A stretch of DNA of 53,537 nucleotides, from contig CAAAJI010000005.1 in NCBI GenBank assembly GCA_900642245.1, forward strand, positions 775,212 through 828,748. The letters are read 5' to 3'. Below are positions 32,576-42,553 of the stretch, piece after piece. Position numbers and translations under genes: made by a program. The notes beneath the pieces are model-generated. The model was not told where the DNA came from. It saw only the letters and a list, made by a program, of their open reading frames with translations, and made no database searches. This stretch comes from Fragilaria radians. Taxonomy: Eukaryota; Bacillariophyta; Fragilariophyceae; Fragilariales; Fragilariaceae. Every line of letters begins with the position of its first letter. The stretch's first letter is position 1.

Positions 32576-34597
32576 CTAAATCATATTAGGAACACTTTGG
32601 AATGGTAGCTTTTCTCTGTTCTTATCCTGGCCAATGACTTCGTAGCCCACCGTCTTCGCTTTAAATTCAACCAACATCATTTGAAATTCTTCCGCGGAAA
32701 CAACTTCTTGTTCCATCAAGACATCTTTGAGTTTCTCTAAAAGATCTCGATTTTCTGTCAGTACTCTCTTGGCAAGGAGGTACGAGTTGTTAACAAGACG
32801 TTCAACTTCATCATTTATTTGATCTTTGATTGCACCTCCCCATTCAGTCTGTCTACGAAGCATGTTCAAACCCATAAATTGTGGACCTTGAGGCTCTGAA
32901 ACGGCCACACGACCGACGACATCACTCATTCCCCATTCCTTCACCATTCTCTTCGCAATATTTGCAACTTGTTGAATGTCGTTGGAGGCACCTGTGGTCA
33001 CGAGGTCTTCGCCGTAAATTATTTCCTCTGCAAGACGACCACCCAGTGCTACCGCCAATTGAGACTCCAAGTATTGTCTACTGTACATACCAGACTCTAA
33101 ACGAGATTCTTGAGGTGCGAAGAAAGTTAAACCTCCAGCTCCATTGGAGCGAGGGATGATGGTAATCTTTTGCACTTGATCATAATCTGGAACCAAAGCA
33201 CCTACGATTGCATGACCAGCTTCGTGGTATGCAACTAGTTCCTTTACCTTGAACACAGAGTTACCGCCTTTTTTTTCTAATCCAACCATAATTCGATCTA
33301 CTGCACTATCAATCTGTTCCCATCCAATTGTAGGCTTGCCTGCCCTAGCAGCAGAGATTGCTGCCTCGTTCATTAAGTTCTCTAGCTGCGCTCCGGAGAA
33401 TCCAGGAGTACGGCGGGAAATTGCTTCTAAATCTACGTCAGGTTCGAGAGGCTTGCCACGAGAATGAACACCTAAGATTCGTGTTCTACCTTTGAAATCT
33501 GGGAGATCAACAGTTACCTTACGATCGAAACGTCCTGGACGCAGTAAGGCCTTGTCAAGAATGTCAAGACGATTCGTCGCTGCGATGGTTATAATACCTG
33601 GATTTCCATTAAATCCATCCATTTCTACAAGAATTTGGTTTACCGTCTGCTCGCGCTCATCATTACCACCTGCATATCCTGCCCCTCGTTGTCTTCCAAC
33701 AGCATCAATCTCATCAATGAAGATGATACAAGGCGCATTTTTCTTCGCTTGAGCGAAAATATCTCGAACTCTTGAAGCTCCAACACCCACAAACATTTCA
33801 ACGAATTCGGAACCAGAAATAGATATGAAAGGTACTCCTGCTTCACCTGCTACTGCTTTTGCTAATAAAGTTTTACCTGTTCCTGGTGGTCCGTCAAGGA
33901 TGACTCCTCGTGGAATGCGACATCCGTTCTTTGTGTAGGCTTCAGGCTGCTTCAGGAAGTCGACAACCTCCATTAGCTCTAACTTCGCTCCGTCACAACC
34001 GGCGACATCATCAAAAGTCACACCAGTATCAGGTAACATTTGAATTTGCGCCTTCGATTTTCCAAAACCCATGGGGTTACCAGGTCCACCAATAGATCCT
34101 CCTCCGCGTCGACTTAGGAAGAAAAGCCCGGCAAAAAGAGCTGCGGGAAGGATTAAACTCTGTGCTAAGGATCCCAATTCGTTGCCCTCTTGCGCGGGCA
34201 AAACAGTGACATCAACCTTGTGCTTGGTGAGTTGTGATAAAAGATCGGGATCGTTTGGTAAACTTTGTATCTGAATGCGAGTTCCTTCAACATCGACACC
34301 CAAAAGCTGCGATCCATCGGCACTAAACGTGACTTTCTCAATCTTATCACTGTCCACCAGTTTCAAGAATTCTGAGTATCTCACACTAACGGGGGCTCCA
34401 TTTGGATTTGGTTGAATTGTCGGTACATCAACTGTTCGTTGAATAACTGTTGTGTCGGGAAGGGGCATATCTGGACCGGCAAACCGAGCGGAGCCAGTAC
34501 GACTGGTGGTCGTTGCGAATGGAGTAAACGCATTGACCGATGAAGAAAGTAACAAATTAACCAAAGAGAGCTGTGCAAACTTCATGATCGTTTCCAC
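32576..34597 (-). CDS. ftsH: Plastid FtsH AAA+ zinc metalloprotease
   Basis: ATP-dependent membrane protease; the plastid forms degrade damaged D1 protein in photosystem II repair and other thylakoid proteins. 673 residues, one exon. A signal peptide ends VNA|FTPF, followed by a Ser/Thr/Arg-rich transit part, so import into a secondary plastid is expected. One hydrophobic segment at about 144-162 anchors the mature protein. The AAA domain has Walker A GPPGTGKT (236-243), Walker B IIFIDEID (291-298) and the second region of homology around AATNRLDILDKALLRPGRFD. The protease site is HEAGH (458-462) with a downstream acidic residue in the ASNDIQQ region. All key residues are intact. Translation may start at Met-1 or Met-5 (MKFAQLS). 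It is divergently arranged with sulfite reductase. Diatom plastid genomes usually encode another ftsH, so this would be a second, nuclear subunit type. Confidence 0.95.
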   Translation of the reverse strand: METIMKFAQLSLVNLLLSSSVNAFTPFATTTSRTGSARFAGPDMPLPDTTVIQRTVDVPTIQPNPNGAPVSVRYSEFLKLVDSDKIEKVTFSADGSQLLGVDVEGTRIQIQSLPNDPDLLSQLTKHKVDVTVLPAQEGNELGSLAQSLILPAALFAGLFFLSRRGGGSIGGPGNPMGFGKSKAQIQMLPDTGVTFDDVAGCDGAKLELMEVVDFLKQPEAYTKNGCRIPRGVILDGPPGTGKTLLAKAVAGEAGVPFISISGSEFVEMFVGVGASRVRDIFAQAKKNAPCIIFIDEIDAVGRQRGAGYAGGNDEREQTVNQILVEMDGFNGNPGIITIAATNRLDILDKALLRPGRFDRKVTVDLPDFKGRTRILGVHSRGKPLEPDVDLEAISRRTPGFSGAQLENLMNEAAISAARAGKPTIGWEQIDSAVDRIMVGLEKKGGNSVFKVKELVAYHEAGHAIVGALVPDYDQVQKITIIPRSNGAGGLTFFAPQESRLESGMYSRQYLESQLAVALGGRLAEEIIYGEDLVTTGASNDIQQVANIAKRMVKEWGMSDVVGRVAVSEPQGPQFMGLNMLRRQTEWGGAIKDQINDEVERLVNNSYLLAKRVLTENRDLLEKLKDVLMEQEVVSAEEFQMMLVEFKAKTVGYEVIGQDKNREKLPFQSVPNMI

Positions 34598-35075
34598 GTA
34601 GACTGTAAATTATTGTGAGTACGAAGTGGGATTCCTGCTGTCAGAGAGATTGGTCTAAGTGACATCATATGGAAGGATGAAGAAGTCTAAGATCGTCGAC
34701 AAAGATGGTACTAGTATACTCGAAGAAAAACACGTATTTGTTTTCCGGGTATTAGTTTTTGCCAAGTCAGCCTCTATGGTGTCAGTATACCTACCGCACG
34801 GATATGGTGAAAACTTGTCGCAAGAGATTCCTTACAGAGAAAATTCCTCATGATGTTCCACTTCGCAAATAGTCCATCGATTAGTTTCAGAAGTTCTCAT
34901 AACCTATTCCAAGTTAAGATTCGGACCATCATCTCCATAGAAGCTTCAGAATTCTGGGTTTTGTAACCATAAAATTGGATTGGCATAGATTCCAAAGTAA
35001 CAAAACCTCAAGCAATATCTTAGACCAAAAGATCTCCTATTGGCGTCCACCGTTTTCAGGACTGGATCTTGTAAG
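34598..35075. promoter_or_regulatory. Divergent promoter region, ftsH / sulfite reductase
   Basis: About 480 bp separate the start codons of ftsH (-) and the sulfite reductase gene (+). Both promoters and 5' leaders must lie here. I see no gene, no strong palindrome and no clear TATA box that decides a start. Co-regulation of the two plastid genes is possible but not shown by the sequence. Confidence 0.6.
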
Positions 35076-37209
35076 ATGAAATTCAGAAATACAGCGCTTT
35101 TATCATCACTTGTCACGTGTGCCAATGCGTTTTCTGTATTTCCTACTAGCACTCATGTAAAAACTTCACTGCAAATGGTCCTTGAAATGCCCATGGAGAA
35201 GAAGATTTCCAAACTGGAGTCTTTGAAGGTTGCCTCGAATCACCTGTTGCATCCCTTAAGTGAGGTATGTTTTGAATTCTAACTTCCTTAATGAGATTGA
35301 GATTGATTCCGAAGTGATGAATTCATTCTTTCCCCGTCTGATCGATAAATGCAGACGAAAAGAAGGGCCCTGTCCTACAAGCCAGTGGACGCATGGGTAA
35401 ACTCTGATCGGACTCTTAGGACTGTGTACTTTCGCTTGTCCTGATCATTCATATGATAATCGGTTGATGAGTTCGTTGTAAACTCACATTGCTTTTCTCT
35501 TCTTTTCACAATTTTAGCAACTGGCCACTGAAGAAATAGGGATATCAAAAGATGCGTATCAAATCTTGAAATATCACGGTTCTTACCAACAATCTGACCG
35601 AGAGAAGAAGGGACCTGTGAAAGACTTTCAATTTATGTTGCGATTGAAGCAGCCTGCTGGCGAACTAGCTCCTGAGCTTTATCGCCTCCTCGATGATCTA
35701 AGTAGGGAACATGGCCAAGGAGATTTACGCGCTACTACCCGCCAGTGTTTTCAAATACATGGAATCATGAAGGGCGATCTAAAAACTGTGATATCTTCAA
35801 TCATGAATATTGGATCCTCTACCGTTGGAGCGTGTGGTGATGTCTCTCGAAATGTGATGACAACCCCAGCCCCATTCGAGTCCCCTGAATATCAATATGC
35901 GCGTGAGTACTCGAAGGTATTTGCACAACTCTTCCGTCCCATGACACCTGCATTTTCAGAAATCTGGCTTGACGGTGAAAAGGCTGCGACCGTCGAAACA
36001 TGGAGCAACGACATCGCACATCATAATGTAGATCAAGTAATGATTCAAGACAACGGTAGAGGAATCATTTTACCAGATAGCGTGGAACCTCTTTATGGTG
36101 ACCGCTATTTACCCCGAAAATTTAAAATTGGAGTTACAGTTCCGGGGGATAATTCGCTAGATGTTTACACCAACGACATTGGAATTGTTGTCATTTGCAA
36201 CGACTCCGGTGAACTGGAGGGATTCAATGTCATGGTTGGCGGAGGATTAGGTCGAACACACAATAAAGAAAGCACATTTGCCCGTGCAGCAGATCACTTA
36301 GGTTATGTGCCCAAGGATGACATCATGGAAGTCACAAAGGCCATTTTGGCGGCACAACGTGACCATGGTAATCGTGATGTTCGAGCGAATGCACGGATGA
36401 AATATCTTGTGCACACTCTAGGTATTGACAACTTCCGAAAGTTAGTTGAAAGCTATCATGGCAAGCCAATTCAACCGTGGAGGCCTATCAAAGACTGGAA
36501 GTATAACGATTGGATGGGATGGTGGGAACAAGGAGATGGTAAATTATTCTATGGACAGCACATCGAGAACGGTCGTGTTAAGGACTCTGGGGATTTTCGA
36601 CTGAAGACAGCGCTAAGAGTCATTGTTGATCAATTTAATTTACCCATGGTGATGAGTCCCACACAGAGCATAATTTTACGTGACATCGATCCCAATGATA
36701 AACCTCGCATTGAAACTATTCTCCGTGATCATGGAATTAAGCCAATCGAAGAGGTTGACCCTCTTAACCGCCTAGCTATGGCGTGTCCTGCTCTTCCATT
36801 GTGCGGATTAGCCCAGACTGAGGCCGAACGTGTAATGCCTGATTATCTGTCTCAAATTAGGTCACTTCTTCAAAGAATGAATCTTGACGACGAGGAAATT
36901 TTGATCCGCATGACTGGATGTCCAAATGGTTGTGCCAGACCTTACATGGCTGAATTGGCTTTCGTGGGTGATGGTCCGAAATCATACCAAGTTTGGTTGG
37001 GTGGTTCACCAGTTTTGACACGCACGGCTTATCCCTTTAAAGCACGTATGCCGAATACAGAGATAGACAAGACCATCGAACCTATCTTAGGTATGTTTAT
37101 CCAGCAGAGGCATCAATATGAATCCTTCGGTGATTTCTGCTTTCGCGTTGGGGCAGAAGCAATTGAAAAGTATTCGGAATCTTATATTCCTGGCTCTGTA
37201 ATAGCATAG
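35076..37209 (+). CDS. SIR: Plastid ferredoxin-dependent sulfite reductase, three exons
   Basis: Reduces sulfite to sulfide with six electrons from ferredoxin in plastid sulfur assimilation, using siroheme and a 4Fe-4S cluster. Exons 35076-35264, 35355-35396 and 35518-37209 join in phase 0 (introns of 90 and 121 nt), giving 640 residues, the usual length. The N-terminus is a signal peptide ending ANA|FSVF plus a transit-like stretch. Family blocks include KYHGSYQQSDRE, TTRQCFQIHGIMKGDL, GACGDVSRNV, GDRYLPRKFKIGV, PGDNSLDVYTND and GFNVMVGGGLGR. Cluster ligands are in CPALPLC (Cys500, Cys506) and TGCPNGC (Cys545, Cys549). The KYHGSY and GACGDVSRNV blocks separate it from the related nitrite reductase. 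The 14-codon middle exon is unusually small. AATAAA at 37228-37233, 19 nt after the stop, may be a polyadenylation signal. Confidence 0.93.
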
Positions 37210-38309
37210 TTTCTCCATGGACATACTAATAAACTTTTAACAATATATAACAGAGTACTGTGTGAAGATAAATATTTTTGTTTAAGTGGTGTTTATTTCA
37301 GTTTATTGCATCTGAACCGCCCTTTACCTTGCTTATTGTAAGTTACCGCAAAGCAATATTCTATTTTGTGTTTACAACTCAATTATGTGAGAAAGATTAG
37401 GGTTTCCTGTCGGAGAATAATCATCGAGCCAGGGAAAGGGAACATAAGATGCGCATATGTGCAAGGATATGCGCTGCATCAATATCCTTATCGTTTGGCG
37501 TCATGTGAATTAATTTCGAAGGGACATCGTTCGATAAATTATTGTCTGTCTCATGGTTTGTTAACTGGAGGGTGTCAATGGAATCATTTTTGTCAAGAAG
37601 ATAATCACAGATTTTTGTTCCGGACACCAGTTTCTTTAGAATGACTTGAGCGTGGGTCTTTACTTGAACTGGAGTCCTGATTAAAAGTATGGAAAAGATA
37701 TCGATGATTCGCTTAATCTTAGGTGCAAATAGAGGTACTTTGAGCTTACCTTGTGGGGATTAGCAAACTTATCTTCTTCCACTTCCCATGTCCATAGCGT
37801 CGAAGTCCCTCTAAGAAAGCACGTTTTTCAAACATTTCCCTACAATCAAGGTTAACTTGGATTACGGCGAATTTGAAGCAAGAATCATTCAAGTTTGTTT
37901 TCTTACCACCTTCCTGTTTTTATTCTGACAGCATTACAGTGGTTATCCCTTTGAAATCGTGGAAGGGACATTTTCTTTGGTGATACTAAGTCCATGGTTG
38001 ATAGACTTTTGACGAGATTATAGAATAATGAGCTTTGACGTAAATAGAATACATTTACAGGAAAAACGTGAACATACTTTTAAAATGTATTCCATTCAAT
38101 TTCAAACGTGTTTCCAACAAAAAGTGTAACTTCCAACCATTCTACTTGAACTAGTTATGACTCAAAATTAAAAAAAAGATTCTTCTATTGATTATCAATT
38201 ACATGAAAAATTGAGCAGAATACACTCAAGAATGACTACTTCTGAACTATTTACTTCGAATCAAACTCAATTAAATGTTCTTGATGCCTTGAGACAGCGT
38301 CATGATTTT
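37210..38309. other. Intergenic region 3' of sulfite reductase
   Basis: Convergent 3' flanks of sulfite reductase (+) and the acidic protein gene (-). Two opposing short frames at about 37366-37644 shadow each other and have no motif. No repeat or RNA gene recognised. Confidence 0.5.
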
Positions 38310-38918
38310 TTATCGACGTATCATTTCGACTTCTATCAACTCCATTGGTGGTTCATTCGGTTCAAGATCATCGGATAACCTCTGAGGTAGTGAATTGGAA
38401 CGTCTTAATGTTCCTGAAGGATAACATTCAACGTTCATCTCATCTTTGCTTTCTCTACAATGAGGAACGCTAATGTCATCTTTCGCGGCTCTTAATCTTG
38501 AAAGTCGTATCATATTTTCCAATCGATCTGTTACGATGTCAGTTCGAACATCCTGGCTGGCATTGCCAGTCGCTAATTGATACATAATGCGGCGATGCAC
38601 CTTTTCTTGATCGGAAAGAAGAACCTCACTATCCTGATTCTCATTATCACCATCATCATCTTCATCATCAAGGCTCTCGTAATCAGCTTCGTTATTTGTT
38701 GCATTTATTGTCCCCCCTGTAGCACATGATGAATTTCCGTCAAAAGAAGAATCACAGGAATTTTTTATTGACATAGCCTGAAGACTTTCCAAAAAAGTGC
38801 GCCGCTTTTTTCGACAAGGATGTAAGACAGAACGACGTTCTAAAGCAGAGAATCTTAATTCTATTCTCTCCCTTTCTTTGTCATCAAGCTCTGATCGACA
38901 GCGTCTCATCTTTCGCAC
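38310..38918 (-). CDS. Acidic/basic protein of unknown function
   Basis: 202-residue single-exon frame I do not recognise. The N-terminus is strongly basic (MRKMRRCRSELDDKERERIE; later HPCRKKRRTFLESLQ), which could serve as a nuclear localisation signal. The middle is highly acidic (ADYESLDDEDDDGDNENQDS). The C-terminal part has a likely amphipathic helix (DRLENMIRLSRLRAAKD) and a phospho-site-like RRSNSLPQR. No signal peptide, membrane segment or catalytic motif. Composition is protein-like and unlike the surrounding AT-rich noise, so I think it is a real gene. An internal start at Met-4 is possible. Confidence 0.6.
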   Translation of the reverse strand: MRKMRRCRSELDDKERERIELRFSALERRSVLHPCRKKRRTFLESLQAMSIKNSCDSSFDGNSSCATGGTINATNNEADYESLDDEDDDGDNENQDSEVLLSDQEKVHRRIMYQLATGNASQDVRTDIVTDRLENMIRLSRLRAAKDDISVPHCRESKDEMNVECYPSGTLRRSNSLPQRLSDDLEPNEPPMELIEVEMIRR

Positions 38919-39146
38919 AACTTAGAGTATTAACTCAAAATCACAGAAAGATAACTTAGTGTCGTACAAGTAAGTCCTCGCAATCAAATCTTCTAGGATT
39001 CCAACCTACGATAACGATACAGTAGTAAATACAACAAATTGCCTACACTTCTAAAACCGATCTGGCAGAAAAGTTTCTATCGGAGTCTCTAACTTTAACG
39101 CTTAACCCTTCTGTCGATTCTCATGAATACTCGACTAGCTTAAAAT
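38919..39146. other. Spacer between acidic-protein gene and dispersed repeat
   Basis: Promoter side of the acidic-protein gene. It includes CTTAACCCTTCTG (near 39106), also found near 11931 upstream of repeat copy A. Confidence 0.5.
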
Positions 39147-39722
39147 CCTTCATTTGCCTCGATTTCTTTAACTTTCATACAAATAAAAAATACACAAAAT
39201 TAAAGTTAACAGAACAATGATATTGACTTTGCACCAACAACAACATTTTTTTATTTTCTCACTACATCTTATACACTGCAACAGCAGCAACAATCCTTGA
39301 AGTTCCAATAAGCGCAGCAGTCATGACTTCTACAACAACAGCACCAGAAAAACCTAAAATATGTCGTTAAACCATAATTGTGTTACGACAAAAGTGGCAT
39401 GGCTACCTTTACACTTTCCTGATGTCAATGATAAATAAATGGTATAATCTACTTTATCACAGAGACAGTTCTGTGATGTTGAATACATTTGACAATACCA
39501 ATGTCATGTTAGGTCAAGTAGTAAAACTCAAAGATTGTATTATGCATTAAATAGTATGACCCGCAAATTCTACTTTCACAAATAGAAATTAAAAAATTCA
39601 TGTCATAATTATTGTTGGAAATTTATAAACGGAAATTCAGAGATAAATTATAATGAATTGCCATCTTTGTAAAATAATTAGCTCTGCGTAGCAAAGTAAG
39701 CACCAATTACTAGTTACTTATG
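39147..39722 (+). repeat. Dispersed repeat, copy B (~575 bp)
   Basis: Second copy of the repeat at 12318-12905, same orientation. Matching blocks occur in the same order, including AATTAAAGTTAACAGAACAA, ATCACAGAGACAGTTCT, AGGTCAAGTAGTAAAACTCAAA and CTCTGCGTAGCAAAG. It has a shorter CAA tract than copy A. An (AT)n run follows near 39750-39765. Non-coding as far as visible. Confidence 0.8.
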
Positions 39723-40960
39723 GAAATTATGATTTCAGTATGCGCCTCAAATATATATATATATAAGTTCCTTCAAAAGCAGAATGTAAAGACTAGGCCA
39801 AATATTCATCAGAATAATAGAATGAAATTAGTGAAATGATGCATTCAATCTTTTTCCAAGTGGATTAATTCCACTTACCACGCATAGCTTATCAGTCATC
39901 AGGTTGATTTGATTCCTTTTTTTATTATGTCGAATTCGACGTATTATATAGGAGAAGTTGAAAATAATTTTGGGGCGGATAAGCAGGTTTCTTGCTAATC
40001 CCAGACACAGGAGTGTCAATAATATGCAAACTGGAGGTAGTCGTATTTAAGGTGAATCAAAGAGAAAAGCTTTGGAGATGTGCTACATCACATGATGCTT
40101 CGGGATTAAACCAATTTTCTAATCGCGTATGGCCTCCATCTCTAACTTTTGTACTATTCATGTTTTGTGGAATATCTTGGCTTTCTCAATTTGATTTCCA
40201 AAATTGCAATTTATTTCGCTTTTTGTCCATATCTTCATTAATTGTCGAATTCATTAGAATCCAATATATATATAGCTTTCTGTGAATGACAGATATCATG
40301 CGTTTCAAATTTAAATTACAAAAGACATCACTTGAATGATTCAAGGGTTATCTCACTAACCTAGAAACATTTCCCTTTTTGTAAATTTCCCTTGAATATT
40401 GTGCTTAGTTGCAACAATGCCTTTCTAACCAAATCCCTTAAGGTGCAAGTTAAGCTTTGGTGAACATCCAAATAATCTTTCGTTAGGATAATTCATTCCT
40501 GATTTGTTGATGTTATGTTTGACTAATTAGTTATGGTCACGGTACATTTAGTCCAGTCTGCATTCCTAACTTTCCCTAGAGTCATGCGCCAATCAACTTT
40601 TTACCGTAGAGTCTTTGAAACCTTCTTTCAACTTCACTCCTTGTTTAATGAGTTCTAGGTCCTGAAAATTCAAATGGCAATCCCATTCCCTTGAATCAGC
40701 ATTCCTCATATTAAACTTAATTTACACCAGCGTCATCACAGCGTATGACCTTAATAAAAATCATAGCAATTTTTACATCAGTGAGAAATTCAAAGATTTT
40801 CGCTTTGAGATCACTTTTGATTTTTAAATGAAACACCATTATTAATCTGAGTTTTCATCAGCAACTAGTTCCCAAACTTATTAAAAGGATATCAACAAGG
40901 AATGGAATTACTTCTTGATCAAGCTAACATTGCGCTTTCTACATCAAATATTGCAAAGAA
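39723..40960. other. AT-rich region between repeat and copia relic
   Basis: No host gene recognised. A 97-codon frame at 39992-40285 has no motif. It may include decayed 5' parts of the copia element that follows, but I cannot recognise Gag or integrase in it. Confidence 0.4.
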
Positions 40961-42033
40961 ACTTTCAACGTTTGATGAGGCATGCAATTGCGATGATCCA
41001 GCACAGAGGAGTATATGGCGAGAGGCAATCAAAAATGAATTCAAAACATAAACAATGAAACTATTTGGGAAGTAGTTAAAATGGAAGAAGTGTATGAATT
41101 TATCGAATGGAAATGGAAATAGAAGGTGTTTGTGACAGTGACGGACTGGGCTGGGAATTAGTAACGTAATTTCTCTTTACTGGATTCATCATCTACTTAC
41201 TGAAGGTACCCATTTTCTGGCAGTCAAAGGATCAAAGAGGTGAGTGTTTCCAGCAATGAAGCGGATTATCTTGCAATATCTGAGGCAATAAAAGAAATCT
41301 ACCTCAGCTTGCTGTTGTTGAAAGATATTGGCGTTGCTGTCAAACTACCAATCATGGCTAATACGACAACATTGGTACTATTTTTATGTCTGAGAAAGCA
41401 TCGACTGGCGCATGGACTCGACGTATTGACACACACTATCATTTTATTCGAGAAAATATCGATGATGGATTCATTAAACTTCAATACATGAGAAATAAGG
41501 AAAACTGTAGGTAAGCGTCAACAGAGATGCGTACAAGAAGTCCGTAAAGAAAATTGTTGGCAATACTGGATTAGAGTTTTGTGATAGAAAGGGTATTGGA
41601 AATATGCCCATTGTTCAATCCACAAAGGAATTAATTGATTAGGTTATAGTTAGAGAATCAGATAATTCGTGAAAGAGTGAAAGAGAAAAAGTCAACTTTG
41701 AATTATTAGTCACAACGTTTAGCGTTTATTGCAAAGGACATTCAAGACATCAAGTGGAAAGCTTTGGACAAATGACAGAGCATATCAAGGTGGAGTCCTT
41801 CATGAATTAAGGTAATACATCCTCCAAGGATTCCGACACTTCATTATCTACAAGGATGGGTGCTTGAGGATTGGATCAAATGGTTGATGCCTTTCTGTTT
41901 GATAGTTTGAAATGATGATGCTTAAGGAACTTGATGATAAGTTCAAGATGCTTTGAATATTGTGCTAGGGATAGGCATGATCATCTATGTTAAAGATAAC
42001 TCGAAGAAAAGTTCCTAAAAGTTAGGAAGGAGG
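40961..42033 (+). mobile_element. Internally deleted Ty1/copia element (RT start + RNase H)
   Basis: Near 40962-41050 the frame reads STFDEACNCDDPAQRSIWRE, the start of the copia reverse transcriptase domain. Only ~90 bp later the sequence matches the RNase H domain: a CDSD..DWAGN-like block, then FWQSKDQR, VSVSSNEADYLAISEAIKE (counterpart of VALSSTEAEYIALSEAVKE) and, after frame shifts, RIDTHYHFIREN and GFIKLQY (41428-41505). The catalytic core of the reverse transcriptase, including the YVDD box, is missing, so a large internal deletion has joined the two. Stops and shifts make it non-functional. A purine-rich GGAAGGAGG tract at 42025-42033 ends the element. Confidence 0.78.
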
Positions 42034-42350
42034 TGTAACAGCAAATTGTAATAGCGAACTAGCTCTAGCATCATGGGGCAAAGAAAAATTTCAAAGTTTA
42101 TTACTTTTGTGCCACCCACAACCTCAAGAGTTTGATAGAGTAATCTTTTTTACAAAAGCCTCCATTGAAAAGAAAAGGATAAAAAGAGGCACCAAAAGGC
42201 CACACCTACGTCAGCATTCCTGTGAGCGTGATGTAATGAAAGAAAGGCCTGCTTTTGTAATACCGTAAATATATTATTTCGCTCACAGTTTGGCTAAGGC
42301 AGTGTAAAATGTATAATTTTAAATTTAAAATATTCTCGGTTTGATATTTG
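42034..42350 (+). mobile_element. Candidate 3' LTR start of the copia element
   Basis: The polypurine-like tract ends at 42033 and is followed by TGTAACAGCAAATTG, as expected for an LTR beginning with TG. The segment contains GGATAAAAAGAGG and CTACGTCAGCA, which could be LTR promoter elements. The right end is not defined and no 5' LTR copy was found in the window, so the right boundary given is approximate. Confidence 0.35.
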
Positions 42351-42553
42351 ATTAGTGCTTTCTCATTGCAGTGTCATCAATATGGTTTCAATCAGTTCAC
42401 AATTTTAGGATTTGAACTGGATCGTTTATGATTTTCAGCTAGATGATGATGGTGGTGCCGGGCATGTTCGTTTTCCCCCCTGTTTTTATGACTATCCCAT
42501 AATCTTATTGTGGAAAGGTATGTTATACAACATGCAACTGGGAAAACAATTCA

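Noticed and set aside
35076..37209. Nitrite reductase as an alternative to sulfite reductase
   Set aside because: The HGSYQQSDRE, GACGDVSRNV and PGDNSLDVYTND blocks are sulfite reductase features, although both families share the siroheme cluster motifs.
37366..37644. Opposing 92- and 68-codon frames after sulfite reductase
   Set aside because: They shadow each other on both strands and show no protein-like motif.
12318..39722. The two ~580-bp repeats as the LTR pair of one element
   Set aside because: They are 26 kb apart with several intact host genes between them, too diverged and too distant.
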